A model generated the notes under the pieces. It was not told where the DNA came from. It saw only the letters and a program-made list of their open reading frames with translations, and ran no database searches. Below are positions 50,530 through 59,252 of a stretch of DNA of 64,000 nt, one piece after another. Each line of letters opens with the position of its first letter. Position 1 is the stretch's first letter. The position numbers were made by a program, and so were the translations under genes. The DNA is from Streptomyces sp. BV286 (GTDB lineage Bacteria > Actinomycetota > Actinomycetes > Streptomycetales > Streptomycetaceae): positions 1-64,000 of the forward strand of contig NZ_JAHRIB010000008.1 of NCBI RefSeq assembly GCF_019090165.1, written 5' to 3'.

Positions 50530-53406
50530 TCAGAGCAGGCCGTCCCACATCTGCTCCAGCAGGACCGACCACCAGCTCTCCGGCGACCCGAGAGCCGCCG
50601 GGTCGATCGCGGCCAGCTGCGCCTGGAAGTCGACGGTCCAGCGGCCCGCCTGCTCCTGGTTGAGCCCGAAGCGCAGACGCCACATCCGCCCCAGCAGGGC
50701 GAGGCTGCGCGCGAACTCGGGCAGCCCCGTGTTCACGAACTGCGGCGGTACGGAAGCGCCGCCCGGCCCCGCCTCCACCGGCACGGCCACGATGTTCGCC
50801 GTCCCGTACTGGACACAGATCGCCTTGCCGAAGTCACTGCCCATGACGAGGTACGAGCCCGCGTCGGCACTCGGCTGCACGCCACGCTCCTGCGCCAGTT
50901 CGGCGAGCGTCGGCACCGGACGGCCCGGCTGGGCCTGCGCCCAGAAGAACGGGTTCATGTCGACGGGCAGCCCGGCCACCACCAGGGTGTGGGCCACGAT
51001 CGGCGGTACACCCTGCCGGGACACGGCGGCCTGGTCGAACCGGAACAGGCCCGGCCCGAACGCCGCCGCCAGCTCCTGCCCGATCGCCTCCGGCGGGATC
51101 GGCGGCGCGGACTGCACCGGCAGCAACGGCGCCCGTACGGGACCGGGCCTCGCCGGGCCGTCCGCGACCTGGTGCAACTCGCCCTGGTGCGCGAGCAGTT
51201 GGGCCATGCCCTGCTGACGGCTCGCATGGTCGGTGCCGTACGAGGCGATGCTCGTGATCCGCGCCTGCGGCCAGCTCTCCCGGATCATCCGGGCGCAGTA
51301 CGCGCCCGGCAGCTCGCAGGACTCCAGCTCCGTGTGCAGCTCCAGCACCTGCTGCGGCGGCACGTTCATCGCGCGCAGCTCGTGCAGGATCTGCCACTCC
51401 GGGTGCGGGGTGCCCGGCGCGGACCGCCGGATCAGCTGCTGCTCGCTGCCGTCCTGGGCGCGGTAGCGCAGAACCGCCTGGTAGCCGGGGCCGACCGTGG
51501 GCGGAGCCTGCTGGGGGTAGCCGTAGGCCGGGGGCTGCTGACCCGGCACGGGCTGGCCGGGGAAGGGCCGGCCCGGCATCGGCTGGCCCGGGAAGGGCTG
51601 CTGGCCGGGCGCGTGCGGAGCGGGGGGCGGCATGCCGGGAGCTCCGTGAGCGCCGGGCGGCATCCCCGGCGCACCGGGAGCCGGGGGCGGCGGAGGAGCC
51701 GTGCCCGGACCACCGACCGGCGGACCGGCCAGCATCGTCGCCGCATGATGGACCCCACCGGGCGGCGTACCACCGGGCGCACCCGGACCACCCGGCGCAC
51801 CCGGCGCACCGGGAGCGCCCGGAGGCTGCGGAGCACCAGGACCACCCACCGCCGGACCGGCCAGCATCGTCGCCGCATGGTGAACACCACCGGGCGGCGT
51901 ACCACCCGGAGCACCAGGAGGACCACCGGGCGCACCCGGACCACCCGGCGCACCGGGAGCACCGGGAGCCTGCGGAGTGCCGGGGCCGGCCGGCCGGCCC
52001 GGTGCTCCCGGACCCGCTTGACCCGTGTGACCCTCGGGCCCGTCGGGGCCGAGCTGCGAGACGAGTTGCGTCGGTACGTACCCGCCGGCCGGAGCGCCGG
52101 GCGCACCCGGACCGGACGCCGGAGCCGGGCCGCTCGGCCGCGCGCCCGGCGTACCGGGGGCGCCGGGAGGCGGCGGCGTACCGGGCGAGACCGCACCCCG
52201 CGCGCCACGCGGCGGAGCCTGTGCCTTGCTGGTCGCGGCGTCGGCGATGTCACCGGCGTTGGGCGGCAGCGGCCGGCCGGCCGCACCCGAAGGAGCAGGC
52301 TGCCGCGGTGCGTCGGAAGCGGCGGGCGGCTGCGGGGCGCCCTGCGGATAGCCGTAGGCGGGGGCACCGGGAGGCGGCGTGCCGGGCCCGGCGTTCTGCG
52401 GATGGCCGTACGAGGAGGGCGCGGGCGGCGGCGTGCCCGGCGCACCCGCCCCCTGCGGCGCGGGGCCCTGTGCCCCCGGACCCTGCGGGAAGGGCGGCGG
52501 GGCCTGCTCGTCCACCGCGGGCGCGACGGCCGTACTCGGCAGCCGGCTTCCACCGGAGATCAGCTTGGTCCTGGCCTCGGGCGTGGGCGGCGTGGTGTCG
52601 TCCCCCACATCCCTTATCTGCGGGGCGTACACCGTCGTGGGCAACGGCACGGAACGGTCGTCCCCCGGCTCCGCGTTGGTGTCGGTACCGGCCCACGGAG
52701 TGGCGTCGGCGGGCACTCCGGATCCGGCGGACGCGTCACCGGCGGCGGCGGGCCATGCCGTGCTCCCGCCCGGAGCGGCGGGTGCCCCCGCACCGGACGC
52801 CGCCGACGGACCGGCGGGAGGCCCCGGCAGCGTCTCGGGCATCGAGCTCCCGCCCCCGGCGCCGCCCTGACCGGCACGGGCCGCGTCGACGGGCGGGGTG
52901 GCGTGGCCGATCGGGGTGGCATCGACGGGCGGGGTGGCGCCCGCGGACGGAACGGCGTCGCTGACGGCGGCAGCGGGCCGGGACCCGGCCCCCTCGGACG
53001 TACCACCGGACGTCCTGTCCCGGCGATCCGGGACACCCATCCGGTCCGCGGCCTCCTGGAGCCACTCCGGCGGCGTGAGCAGGAACGACGTCTGATTGAG
53101 GTCGACGCGCGCGGGAGGCGCCGGCGTCGCGTCGGACACCGGGTCCGACAACCCGTACTCCTCCTCGTAACGGCGGATCACCTCGCCGACCGGCAGCGAG
53201 GGCCACAGCGTGGCCTCCCCGCTGTCACGGGCGATGACGAGCCGCTGGGCGCCGCCGTCGGACCGCGGACCGTCGGCCCGGTCCTCCGCCCACACCACGA
53301 ACCCGAGGTCGAACTCCCGGACCCGCACCTCACGGTGCTGGTAGCCGGGCAGATCCCCGTTGATCCACTCTTCCGCGCGCTCCTGCGCCTGCGCGAAGGT
53401 CACCAT
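50530..53406 (-). CDS. Imm35-like / deaminase-like / SUKH-4 multidomain protein
   Basis: This 958-residue protein has three globular parts joined by a long Pro/Gly/Ala-rich linker. Residues 1-75 (TFAQAQERAEEWING, HREVRVREFDLGFVVWAEDR) resemble the Imm35/YrhB immunity fold. Residues about 660-770 resemble the XOO_2897-type nucleic-acid deaminase: WQILHEL, H691-T-E693, and C697 to C704 in ESCELPGAYC as putative zinc ligands. Residues about 780-958 resemble SUKH-4 (FVNTGLPEFARSLALLGRMWRLRF). The linker contains an exact-register 44-residue duplication. It follows the SMI1-like gene by 7 bp. No signal peptide is visible. Confidence 0.72.
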   Translation of the reverse strand: MVTFAQAQERAEEWINGDLPGYQHREVRVREFDLGFVVWAEDRADGPRSDGGAQRLVIARDSGEATLWPSLPVGEVIRRYEEEYGLSDPVSDATPAPPARVDLNQTSFLLTPPEWLQEAADRMGVPDRRDRTSGGTSEGAGSRPAAAVSDAVPSAGATPPVDATPIGHATPPVDAARAGQGGAGGGSSMPETLPGPPAGPSAASGAGAPAAPGGSTAWPAAAGDASAGSGVPADATPWAGTDTNAEPGDDRSVPLPTTVYAPQIRDVGDDTTPPTPEARTKLISGGSRLPSTAVAPAVDEQAPPPFPQGPGAQGPAPQGAGAPGTPPPAPSSYGHPQNAGPGTPPPGAPAYGYPQGAPQPPAASDAPRQPAPSGAAGRPLPPNAGDIADAATSKAQAPPRGARGAVSPGTPPPPGAPGTPGARPSGPAPASGPGAPGAPAGGYVPTQLVSQLGPDGPEGHTGQAGPGAPGRPAGPGTPQAPGAPGAPGGPGAPGGPPGAPGGTPPGGVHHAATMLAGPAVGGPGAPQPPGAPGAPGAPGGPGAPGGTPPGGVHHAATMLAGPPVGGPGTAPPPPPAPGAPGMPPGAHGAPGMPPPAPHAPGQQPFPGQPMPGRPFPGQPVPGQQPPAYGYPQQAPPTVGPGYQAVLRYRAQDGSEQQLIRRSAPGTPHPEWQILHELRAMNVPPQQVLELHTELESCELPGAYCARMIRESWPQARITSIASYGTDHASRQQGMAQLLAHQGELHQVADGPARPGPVRAPLLPVQSAPPIPPEAIGQELAAAFGPGLFRFDQAAVSRQGVPPIVAHTLVVAGLPVDMNPFFWAQAQPGRPVPTLAELAQERGVQPSADAGSYLVMGSDFGKAICVQYGTANIVAVPVEAGPGGASVPPQFVNTGLPEFARSLALLGRMWRLRFGLNQEQAGRWTVDFQAQLAAIDPAALGSPESWWSVLLEQMWDGLL

Positions 53407-53413
53407 CGGACGC

Positions 53414-54409
53414 TCACTCCCCCACCGAAGACACGGCGGACACCGGCACGGCCCGCGCGAAGCCGCCGTCCACCATCAGGTTCGCCACCGTCTCCAGCTC
53501 GGGCGGATTGCCCGCGAGCCGGGACAGGAACTGATCGAAGTCGTCACCACAGGGCAACAGCAGCCGCTGTACGCGTTCCGCGGGCGGCCACGCGTCCTGG
53601 TCACGGGCGTCGTCGTACGCGCAGAACCACACGGAGCCGATCCGCTCACCCTTCACCTTCACGGCGAGCAGCCCGCCCTGCACGAACCCGACTCCCAGAT
53701 AGTCCTTGGTGAGATGGTCCCGCAGGCACTTGTTGACGTAGACGAGGTCGTTGACGGCGGCCTCGTCCCGCACGGTGAAGAACGGCTGGTCGACCAGCAG
53801 CCCCAGCTCGGCGTCCAGCGCGGCCCCGACGGGCGCGCACCCGCCGGCGGCCTTCAGGAAGGACCGGTACGCCCCCGGCAGCCGGTACCCGAGATCCTCC
53901 TCGACCCCCACCACCTGCTGCTCGGTCACGGCCACCGCCGCCTTCGGCAGCCCGAAGTGCGCGGGCCGGGTCTCCTGCAGCGGCCGGGTGCCCCGCTTCT
54001 CCTGGTCGACCGCCGCCGTGGCGAGCCCGCCGTGGTGCCGCAGCAACGCCTTCACCTCGACCGGCACGAGCTCCAGCCGCCGCGTCGACGGCACGTGGTG
54101 CCAGGTCCAGCCGTGCGGAGTGGCGACCGCCGGAATGGTGTCCCACAGGTCATGGCCGGAAGCCGCCATGGCGGCGTTCGCGGACACGTAGTCGGTCAGC
54201 CGCAACTCGTCGACGCCGAACCCCTCGGGCGGCTCCGCGATCTCCGCGGCCGCCCGCGCGTAGAGCGCGAAGTCGGGAAGGCCGGCGTCGTCGACGCGTA
54301 CCCCTCTCGGGTGACGGGCCGCCCGGACCGGGTCCGGGAAGTGAACCACCTGCCCGGCATAGGCCGCGTTCGGCGGCGCGGCTTGCTGCCCGAGCCGACC
54401 TGTCGTCAT
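53414..54409 (-). CDS. SMI1/KNR4 (SUKH-1) family protein
   Basis: This 331-residue protein has an N-terminal region of about 170 residues with no recognisable fold. A SUKH-1-type domain follows (VTEQQVVGVEEDLGYRLPGAYRSFLKAAGG, then AYDDARDQDAWPPAERV), the family that includes yeast Knr4 and many bacterial immunity proteins. The ATG at 54409 follows GGGGGC. It is the first gene of a two-gene minus-strand operon with the deaminase/SUKH-4 gene. Its divergent neighbours encode another deaminase-like protein and a SUKH-3-like protein. Confidence 0.82.
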   Translation of the reverse strand: MTTGRLGQQAAPPNAAYAGQVVHFPDPVRAARHPRGVRVDDAGLPDFALYARAAAEIAEPPEGFGVDELRLTDYVSANAAMAASGHDLWDTIPAVATPHGWTWHHVPSTRRLELVPVEVKALLRHHGGLATAAVDQEKRGTRPLQETRPAHFGLPKAAVAVTEQQVVGVEEDLGYRLPGAYRSFLKAAGGCAPVGAALDAELGLLVDQPFFTVRDEAAVNDLVYVNKCLRDHLTKDYLGVGFVQGGLLAVKVKGERIGSVWFCAYDDARDQDAWPPAERVQRLLLPCGDDFDQFLSRLAGNPPELETVANLMVDGGFARAVPVSAVSSVGE

Positions 54410-54640
54410 GGCGGTTGCCCCCTGCGGCGTTCTGATGGATCGCGGATGTCGACAGCCTATGCGGTGGAACGACACCGGTCACCGGGCCTCCGGTTCCGTA
54501 CCGGCCAAGGGCCCTCCGGTTCCGTGACCTGCCGTCATCGCGCCGTGACGGTACGACGAAGACCGCGCGTGTCGCACCGCCCCAGCTTCCGCACCAGCCA
54601 CGGAGTTTGGCACTCTGTCCGAGCACCGGGGGATGCGGTA

Positions 54641-54704
54641 AGAGCCTGTGTCCACACCCCGGCCGGGGTGCACGCCGCCCGGCCGGGGTGCGGACACAGG
54701 CTCT
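54641..54704. repeat. 27-bp near-perfect inverted repeat
   Basis: Positions 54641-54667 and 54678-54704 are complementary over 27 bases with one mismatch, closing a 10-nt loop. The arms begin AGAGCCTGTGTCC and each contains CACCCCGGCCGGG. It sits 20 bp before the start of the deaminase-like gene, in its expected leader, in the 54410-54724 gap between divergent genes. No T-tract follows. Confidence 0.85.
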
Positions 54705-54724
54705 ACAGGGGAGGGAACAGGACA

Positions 54725-55228
54725 GTGAGCGCGACACAGACGGGTACGTCCGGAGATCCACGGGTCGGCTGGAGCAGCACCGAGGCGCCCACCGCCCCGG
54801 CCCTCCTCCACCGCCGTGACGGCATACTGCCCACCATCGCCGCCGCCCTCTCCGTACGAGGCGCCACCCTCACGGGCACGGCGGGCCGCGGCGACCAGCC
54901 GCCGCCCCTCCACCCCCTGGTACGGGACTTCCTCGACACACTGACGAGCACCCAGCGCGACCGCTTCACGGGCCGCTGCGCCGAAGCGATCCTCATCTCC
55001 CGCCACCTCAGCGCGGCCGACGCGGCCCGCTCCAAACGGGCCGCCCGCAAACCCATGACCAACGGCGAGGCACGCAAGTCCCTCAAGCAGGCCAAACTCA
55101 CCGCCCGCCGCATCCGCGAGGACGGCGACCCCCTGCACGGCAGCTTCGCGCCACCGTGCCGCTCCTGCACCGCGCTCAGTGCCCACTTCGGCGTCCGCGT
55201 CGTCGACCCGACAGCACAGGAGAACTGA
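54725..55228 (+). CDS. YwqJ-type putative nucleic-acid deaminase
   Basis: This 167-residue protein has the cytidine-deaminase-fold zinc motifs: C85-A86-E87 (GRCAEAILISRH) and P144-C145-x-x-C148 (APPCRSCTALSAHFGVRV). These are the [HC]-A-E and P-C-x-x-C signatures, with the glutamate as proton shuttle. The arrangement and length fit the YwqJ-like deaminases of polymorphic toxin systems. No signal peptide, WXG or export motif is present, so it appears to stay in the cytoplasm. GTG start with GGGAGGGA upstream. A SUKH-3-like gene follows 95 bp later. Confidence 0.78.
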   Translation: MSATQTGTSGDPRVGWSSTEAPTAPALLHRRDGILPTIAAALSVRGATLTGTAGRGDQPPPLHPLVRDFLDTLTSTQRDRFTGRCAEAILISRHLSAADAARSKRAARKPMTNGEARKSLKQAKLTARRIREDGDPLHGSFAPPCRSCTALSAHFGVRVVDPTAQEN

Positions 55229-55323
55229 CAGCCGCCTCCCACCCGCACGAAGGCGCCACCGGCGCCACCCGAAGCAGCCCGCCGAGAAACCCAGCGGCAG
55301 CTCAGACCGATCGCGAAGGGCAG

Positions 55324-55824
55324 ATGCACACCGAACGCACCGCCACCTCCACCACCCGCTTCTCCGTGCAGGTCGACGCCGTGCTGCGCGCCTCCGGATG
55401 GCAACCGGGCCGGTGGGACATAAGGCAGGCCGAGTTCTGGGCCGACGCCCTGCGCAGCCACGAGTCCCCGGCGGGCCACCGCCACGCCGTGTTCCCGGCG
55501 GCCGTCGAGGCATGGGCGGAGTTCGGCGGCCTCCACATCACCACCACCGTCGCCGGCCGCCAGATCGCCCCGTGCCCCCTGCACCTGGACCCACTGCACG
55601 GCCTGCACATGGCCCGCACCCTCGCCGACCTCGGCAGGGCCCTCGGCACCGAAGTGGCCCCCCTCGGCGAGGAGACCGACACCAGAGCCCTGCTGGCCAT
55701 CGACGCCGAAGGCCGCGTCTACACCCTGGACCACACGGGCGACTGGTACCTGGGCACGGACATCGACCAGGCCCTGACCACCCTCATCTCGGGCCGGGAA
55801 CCGGTACGCCTGACGGCCGGCTGA
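55324..55824 (+). CDS. SUKH-3 domain protein, likely immunity partner
   Basis: This 166-residue protein matches the SUKH-3 pattern: FSVQVDAVLRASGWQPGR (the G-W-x-P-G-R core), HAVFPAAVEAWAEFGGLHI, PLHLDPLHG and a C-terminal DALT-type region (TDIDQALTTLISGREPVRL). SUKH proteins neutralise nucleic-acid-targeting toxins. Being next to a YwqJ-type deaminase gene, it is the natural inhibitor candidate; this is inference. ATG start with GAAGGGC upstream. It is convergent with the histidine kinase gene, with 37 bp between them. Confidence 0.82.
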   Translation: MHTERTATSTTRFSVQVDAVLRASGWQPGRWDIRQAEFWADALRSHESPAGHRHAVFPAAVEAWAEFGGLHITTTVAGRQIAPCPLHLDPLHGLHMARTLADLGRALGTEVAPLGEETDTRALLAIDAEGRVYTLDHTGDWYLGTDIDQALTTLISGREPVRLTAG

Positions 55825-55861
55825 ACGGACCCGCCCGGCCCCGCAAGCCGTGAGCCGCGGC

Positions 55862-57190
55862 TCAGCCCTCGGCGGGAATGACCGCCGACACCCGGAACCC
55901 ACCGGCGTCCGTCGGCCCGGACACGAACACCCCGCCGAGGCCGACGACCCGCTCCTTCATCCCGAGCAGTCCGTTCCCCCCGCTGGGCAGCCTGGCGTCG
56001 GACGCGGCCCCCGGCTCCGGTGGCGCCCCGTTCTCCACCTGCATCGCGATCTCGGCCCCCCGGTGCGCCAGCCGCACCCGGGTCTTCGCCCCCGCCGCGT
56101 GCTTGTGGACGTTCGTCAACGCCTCCTGCACCACGCGGTAGGCCGTCTGCTCCACCACGGCCGCATACGCCCGCGGGTCCCCCTCCACGGACAGGTCGAC
56201 GACCATTCCCGCGGCGGCGGACTGCCCCACCAGCTCGTCGAGATCATCGATGCAGGGCCCGTCCCCCGACTCGTCGTCGACGGCCCGGGACGCGGCCGCC
56301 GCCGCGGCCGCACCCACGGCCGCGAGAGGCACGCTCGACGCGGACGAGGCCCCCGCACCCCGCACCACGCCCTCCTTCGTACGCAGAACTCCGAGCATCT
56401 CCCGCAGCTCGGTCAACGCCTGACGGCCCATGTCACCCACGAGCGAGGCGTTCTTCACGGCCTTCTCCGGGTCCTTGCGGGCCACCGCCTGCAACGCGGC
56501 CGCGTGCACGACCATCAGGGACACCCGGTGCGCGACGACGTCGTGCATCTCACGGGCGATCCGCGTCCGCTCCTCGTTGCGCGCCCACTCGGCCCGCTCC
56601 TCGGCCCGCTCCGCGAGCAGCTGCAGCTCCCGCTCCAGGGAGTCGGCCCGCTCCCGCAGACTCTCCATCAACCGCCGCCGCGCCCCCACGTACAACCCGA
56701 GCAGCAGCGGCGGCGCGGTCATCCCCAGGGAAGTGGTGATCGACACGAAGGGCACGAACCAGTCCCCCAGCGCCACATCACCCCGCACCATCCCCTGGTG
56801 CGCCCTCACATACGTGACGATCAGCATCCCCACCATCGACATGCCCGCGAGGGCCCCGATGATCCGCCTGGGCAACTCGGACGCCGACAGCGTGTACAGC
56901 CCGACGAGCCCCATGAGGAACCCCATCTGGGCGGGCGTGATGGCGATCGACACCAGGACGACGGCGATGGGCCACCGCCGCCGGAACAACAGCACGGACC
57001 CGGCGACCGCCCCGAAGACCATGCCCGCCGACACCGGTATCCCGGCCGCGTCGGCGAACGGGAACCCCTCGATCGCGCACTCCACCGACGACACCAGTGC
57101 GAGGCTCCCGTCGAGCACCGCACTGCGCCACCTCCCCCACCACCACGGGCCGGTCAGGGCCGCGGTGTGGTCTTCCCCCGTCGTGGTCAT
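55862..57190 (-). CDS. Two-component sensor histidine kinase (HisKA_3 type), orphan
   Basis: This 442-residue kinase has five or six membrane helices in the first 175 residues. A coiled-coil linker follows (ESLRERADSLERELQLLAERAEE), then the HisKA_3 phosphoacceptor H216 in REMHDVVAHRVSLM and a HATPase_c domain with N-box QEALTNVHKHA and G-box GNGLLGMKERV. This NarL-type kinase normally pairs with a LuxR-type response regulator, but none lies in the window. A 25-residue Ala-rich insertion interrupts the region between the phosphoacceptor and ATPase domains. The signal is unknown. Confidence 0.88.
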   Translation of the reverse strand: MTTTGEDHTAALTGPWWWGRWRSAVLDGSLALVSSVECAIEGFPFADAAGIPVSAGMVFGAVAGSVLLFRRRWPIAVVLVSIAITPAQMGFLMGLVGLYTLSASELPRRIIGALAGMSMVGMLIVTYVRAHQGMVRGDVALGDWFVPFVSITTSLGMTAPPLLLGLYVGARRRLMESLRERADSLERELQLLAERAEERAEWARNEERTRIAREMHDVVAHRVSLMVVHAAALQAVARKDPEKAVKNASLVGDMGRQALTELREMLGVLRTKEGVVRGAGASSASSVPLAAVGAAAAAAASRAVDDESGDGPCIDDLDELVGQSAAAGMVVDLSVEGDPRAYAAVVEQTAYRVVQEALTNVHKHAAGAKTRVRLAHRGAEIAMQVENGAPPEPGAASDARLPSGGNGLLGMKERVVGLGGVFVSGPTDAGGFRVSAVIPAEG

Positions 57191-57552
57191 GACTCCAGCC
57201 TACGTTTGCCCCCCGCCCCTTTTCCGGTGAGTTTCCCGGACTGGCCTACACCACTCCGCGTAATCGAACAGAAGCGAAACAGCCCGGAATCCCTCGAACT
57301 GCTGAATCGCACCCCGTTCGACACCGGAAGCGCCCATTCCGCCCGGCCGGTACACGCAGGGAACTTTCACGTGGCACGTGCGCGGACTTCGGGATGCGGA
57401 GTTCGAAGGGGTGCGGGGGCAGGCAATGGCCCTGCGCCGCGAGGGCTGCAGCCTTCGGCGGCTTGTACCGTCGCATCGAAGGGTCTTGGTACGGCATAGT
57501 GTTGGGTGCTGACTCGGCGACCTGACCCAATGTCCGGTTCAGCCCAGTTCCA
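57191..57552. other. Gap without recognisable genes
   Basis: This 362-bp gap holds the promoter of the kinase gene on the left and of tRNA-Gln on the right. I see no open frame with a ribosome site and coding bias, and no repeat copy. Confidence 0.5.
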
Positions 57553-57628
57553 TCCCCCATGGTGTAATCAGGCAGCACTGCGGTTTTTGGTACCGTATGT
57601 TCAGGTTCGAATCCTGATGGGGGAGCCA
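57553..57628 (+). tRNA. tRNA-Gln (anticodon UUG)
   Basis: Acceptor stem TCCCCCA pairs with TGGGGGA, the anticodon stem GCGGT/ACCGT closes the loop TTTTGGT with anticodon UUG, and the T-arm is CAGGTTCGAATCCTG. CCA is encoded at the 3' end (57626-57628). It lies upstream of glmU. Confidence 0.95.
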
Positions 57629-57755
57629 CGCACCCCCGGGCCCTGACATCCCTGTCAGGGCCCGCTCTCATGTCGTCCCCGAAACGCCCCGGTATCCTGC
57701 GGATGTCCACACCCCAAAGGGCAACCCCAGTCATCCGAAGCCGAAGGGCACACCC

Positions 57756-59252
57756 GTGAGCGCCAACCTTCCCCAAGCTTTCGGCTCCGCTCGAGCAGGG
57801 GGAACCCCGCTCGCAGCCGTCGTCGTCCTCGCAGCGGGTGAGGGCACCCGTATGAAGTCGGCGACGCCCAAGGTCCTGCACGACATCTGCGGCCGTTCCC
57901 TCGTCGGCCATGTGCTCGCCGCGGCGGGCGAGTTGGAGCCCGGGCACCCCGAGAAGACCGTCGTCGTCGTGGGCCACGCCCGCGAGAAGGTCACGGCGCA
58001 CCTCGCCGGGACCGCTCCGGGCGTCCGGACGGCGGTGCAGGCCGAGCAGAACGGCACGGGGCACGCCGTGCGGATGGGCCTGGAGGAACTGGGCGGCGTC
58101 GTCGACGGCACCGTCGTGGTCGTCTGCGGGGACACCCCCCTGCTCACCGGCGAGACCCTCCGCAGGCTCGCCGCCACGCACACGGACGACGGCAACGCGG
58201 TCACCGTGCTCACGGCCGAGGTCCCGGACGCCACCGGGTACGGCCGTATCGTCCGGGACGGCGCCTCGGGTGCGGTGACGGCGATCGTCGAGCACAAGGA
58301 CGCCTCCGAGTCCCAGCGCGCGATCCGTGAGATCAACTCCGGCGTGTTCGCCTTCGACGGACAGCTGCTCGCGGACGCGCTCGGCAAGGTCCGCACCGAC
58401 AACAGCCAGGGCGAGGAGTACCTGACGGACGTCCTCGGCATCCTCCGGGAGGCCGGGCACCGCGTCGGCGCCGCCGTGGCGGGCGACCACCGCGAGATCG
58501 CCGGCATCAACAACCGTGTGCAGCTGGCGGAGGCCCGCCGCACCCTCAACGACCGTCTGCTGGAGCGCGCGATGCTCGCGGGCGTGACCGTCGTCGACCC
58601 GGCCTCGACGTGGGTCGACGCCACCGTCACCTTCGAGCAGGACGCGATCGTGCACCCCGGCACCCAGCTCCAGGGCGCCACGCACCTGGGCGAGGGCGCC
58701 GAGGTGGGCCCCAACACCCGCCTGAAGGACACCAGGGTGGGCGCGGGCGCGCGGATCGACAACACGGTCGCGGACGGCGCGGAGGTCGGCCCCCAGGCGA
58801 ACGTGGGCCCCTACGCGTATCTCCGTCCCGGCACCCGCCTCGGGCTGAAGGCCAAGGTGGGTACGTACGTGGAAACGAAGAACGCCTCGATCGGCGAGGG
58901 CACGAAGGTCCCGCACCTCTCGTACGTGGGTGACGCGACGATCGGCGACCACTCCAACATCGGGGCCGCGAGTGTCTTCGTGAACTACGACGGCGAGGCC
59001 AAGCACCACACGACGGTGGGGTCGCACTGCAAGACGGGTTCGGACAACATGTTTGTGGCGCCTGTCACCATCGGGGACGGCGCGTACACCGCCGCGGGGT
59101 CCGTGATCACGAAGGACGTGCCGCCCGGTTCGCTGGCCGTGGCCCGGGGCCAGCAGCGGAATATCGAGGGCTGGGTGGCCCGCAAGCGTCCGGGGAGCGC
59201 GGCCGCGAAGGCGGCGGAGGCGAGCTCCCGGGAGGCGGGCGGCGAAAGCTGA
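57756..59252 (+). CDS. glmU: Bifunctional GlmU, UDP-GlcNAc synthesis
   Basis: This 498-residue enzyme acetylates glucosamine-1-phosphate and then couples it to UTP, giving UDP-GlcNAc for peptidoglycan. The uridylyltransferase signature is LAAGEGTRMKSATPKVLH (about 26-43). The C-terminal left-handed beta-helix has hexapeptide repeats (GTQLQGATHLGEGAEVGPN) and the acetyltransferase segment NYDGEAKHHT. Residues 5-19 (LPQAFGSARAGGTPL) are encoded by rare codons (CTT, CAA, CGA, GCA, GGA) and appear to be a palindromic repeat inserted in frame. Without it the length is close to the usual 482. GTG start after AAGGGC. prs follows 120 bp later. Confidence 0.95.
   Translation: MSANLPQAFGSARAGGTPLAAVVVLAAGEGTRMKSATPKVLHDICGRSLVGHVLAAAGELEPGHPEKTVVVVGHAREKVTAHLAGTAPGVRTAVQAEQNGTGHAVRMGLEELGGVVDGTVVVVCGDTPLLTGETLRRLAATHTDDGNAVTVLTAEVPDATGYGRIVRDGASGAVTAIVEHKDASESQRAIREINSGVFAFDGQLLADALGKVRTDNSQGEEYLTDVLGILREAGHRVGAAVAGDHREIAGINNRVQLAEARRTLNDRLLERAMLAGVTVVDPASTWVDATVTFEQDAIVHPGTQLQGATHLGEGAEVGPNTRLKDTRVGAGARIDNTVADGAEVGPQANVGPYAYLRPGTRLGLKAKVGTYVETKNASIGEGTKVPHLSYVGDATIGDHSNIGAASVFVNYDGEAKHHTTVGSHCKTGSDNMFVAPVTIGDGAYTAAGSVITKDVPPGSLAVARGQQRNIEGWVARKRPGSAAAKAAEASSREAGGES
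57768..57806. repeat. Palindromic repeat inserted in the glmU start region
   Basis: TTCCCCAAGCT and AGCAGGGGGAA are the partly complementary ends of about 40 bp that from memory resembles a dispersed Streptomyces element (AAGCTTTCGGCTCCGCTCGA core). The stretch is a multiple of three with neighbouring bases and uses codons that are rare in the surrounding gene. Confidence 0.5.
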
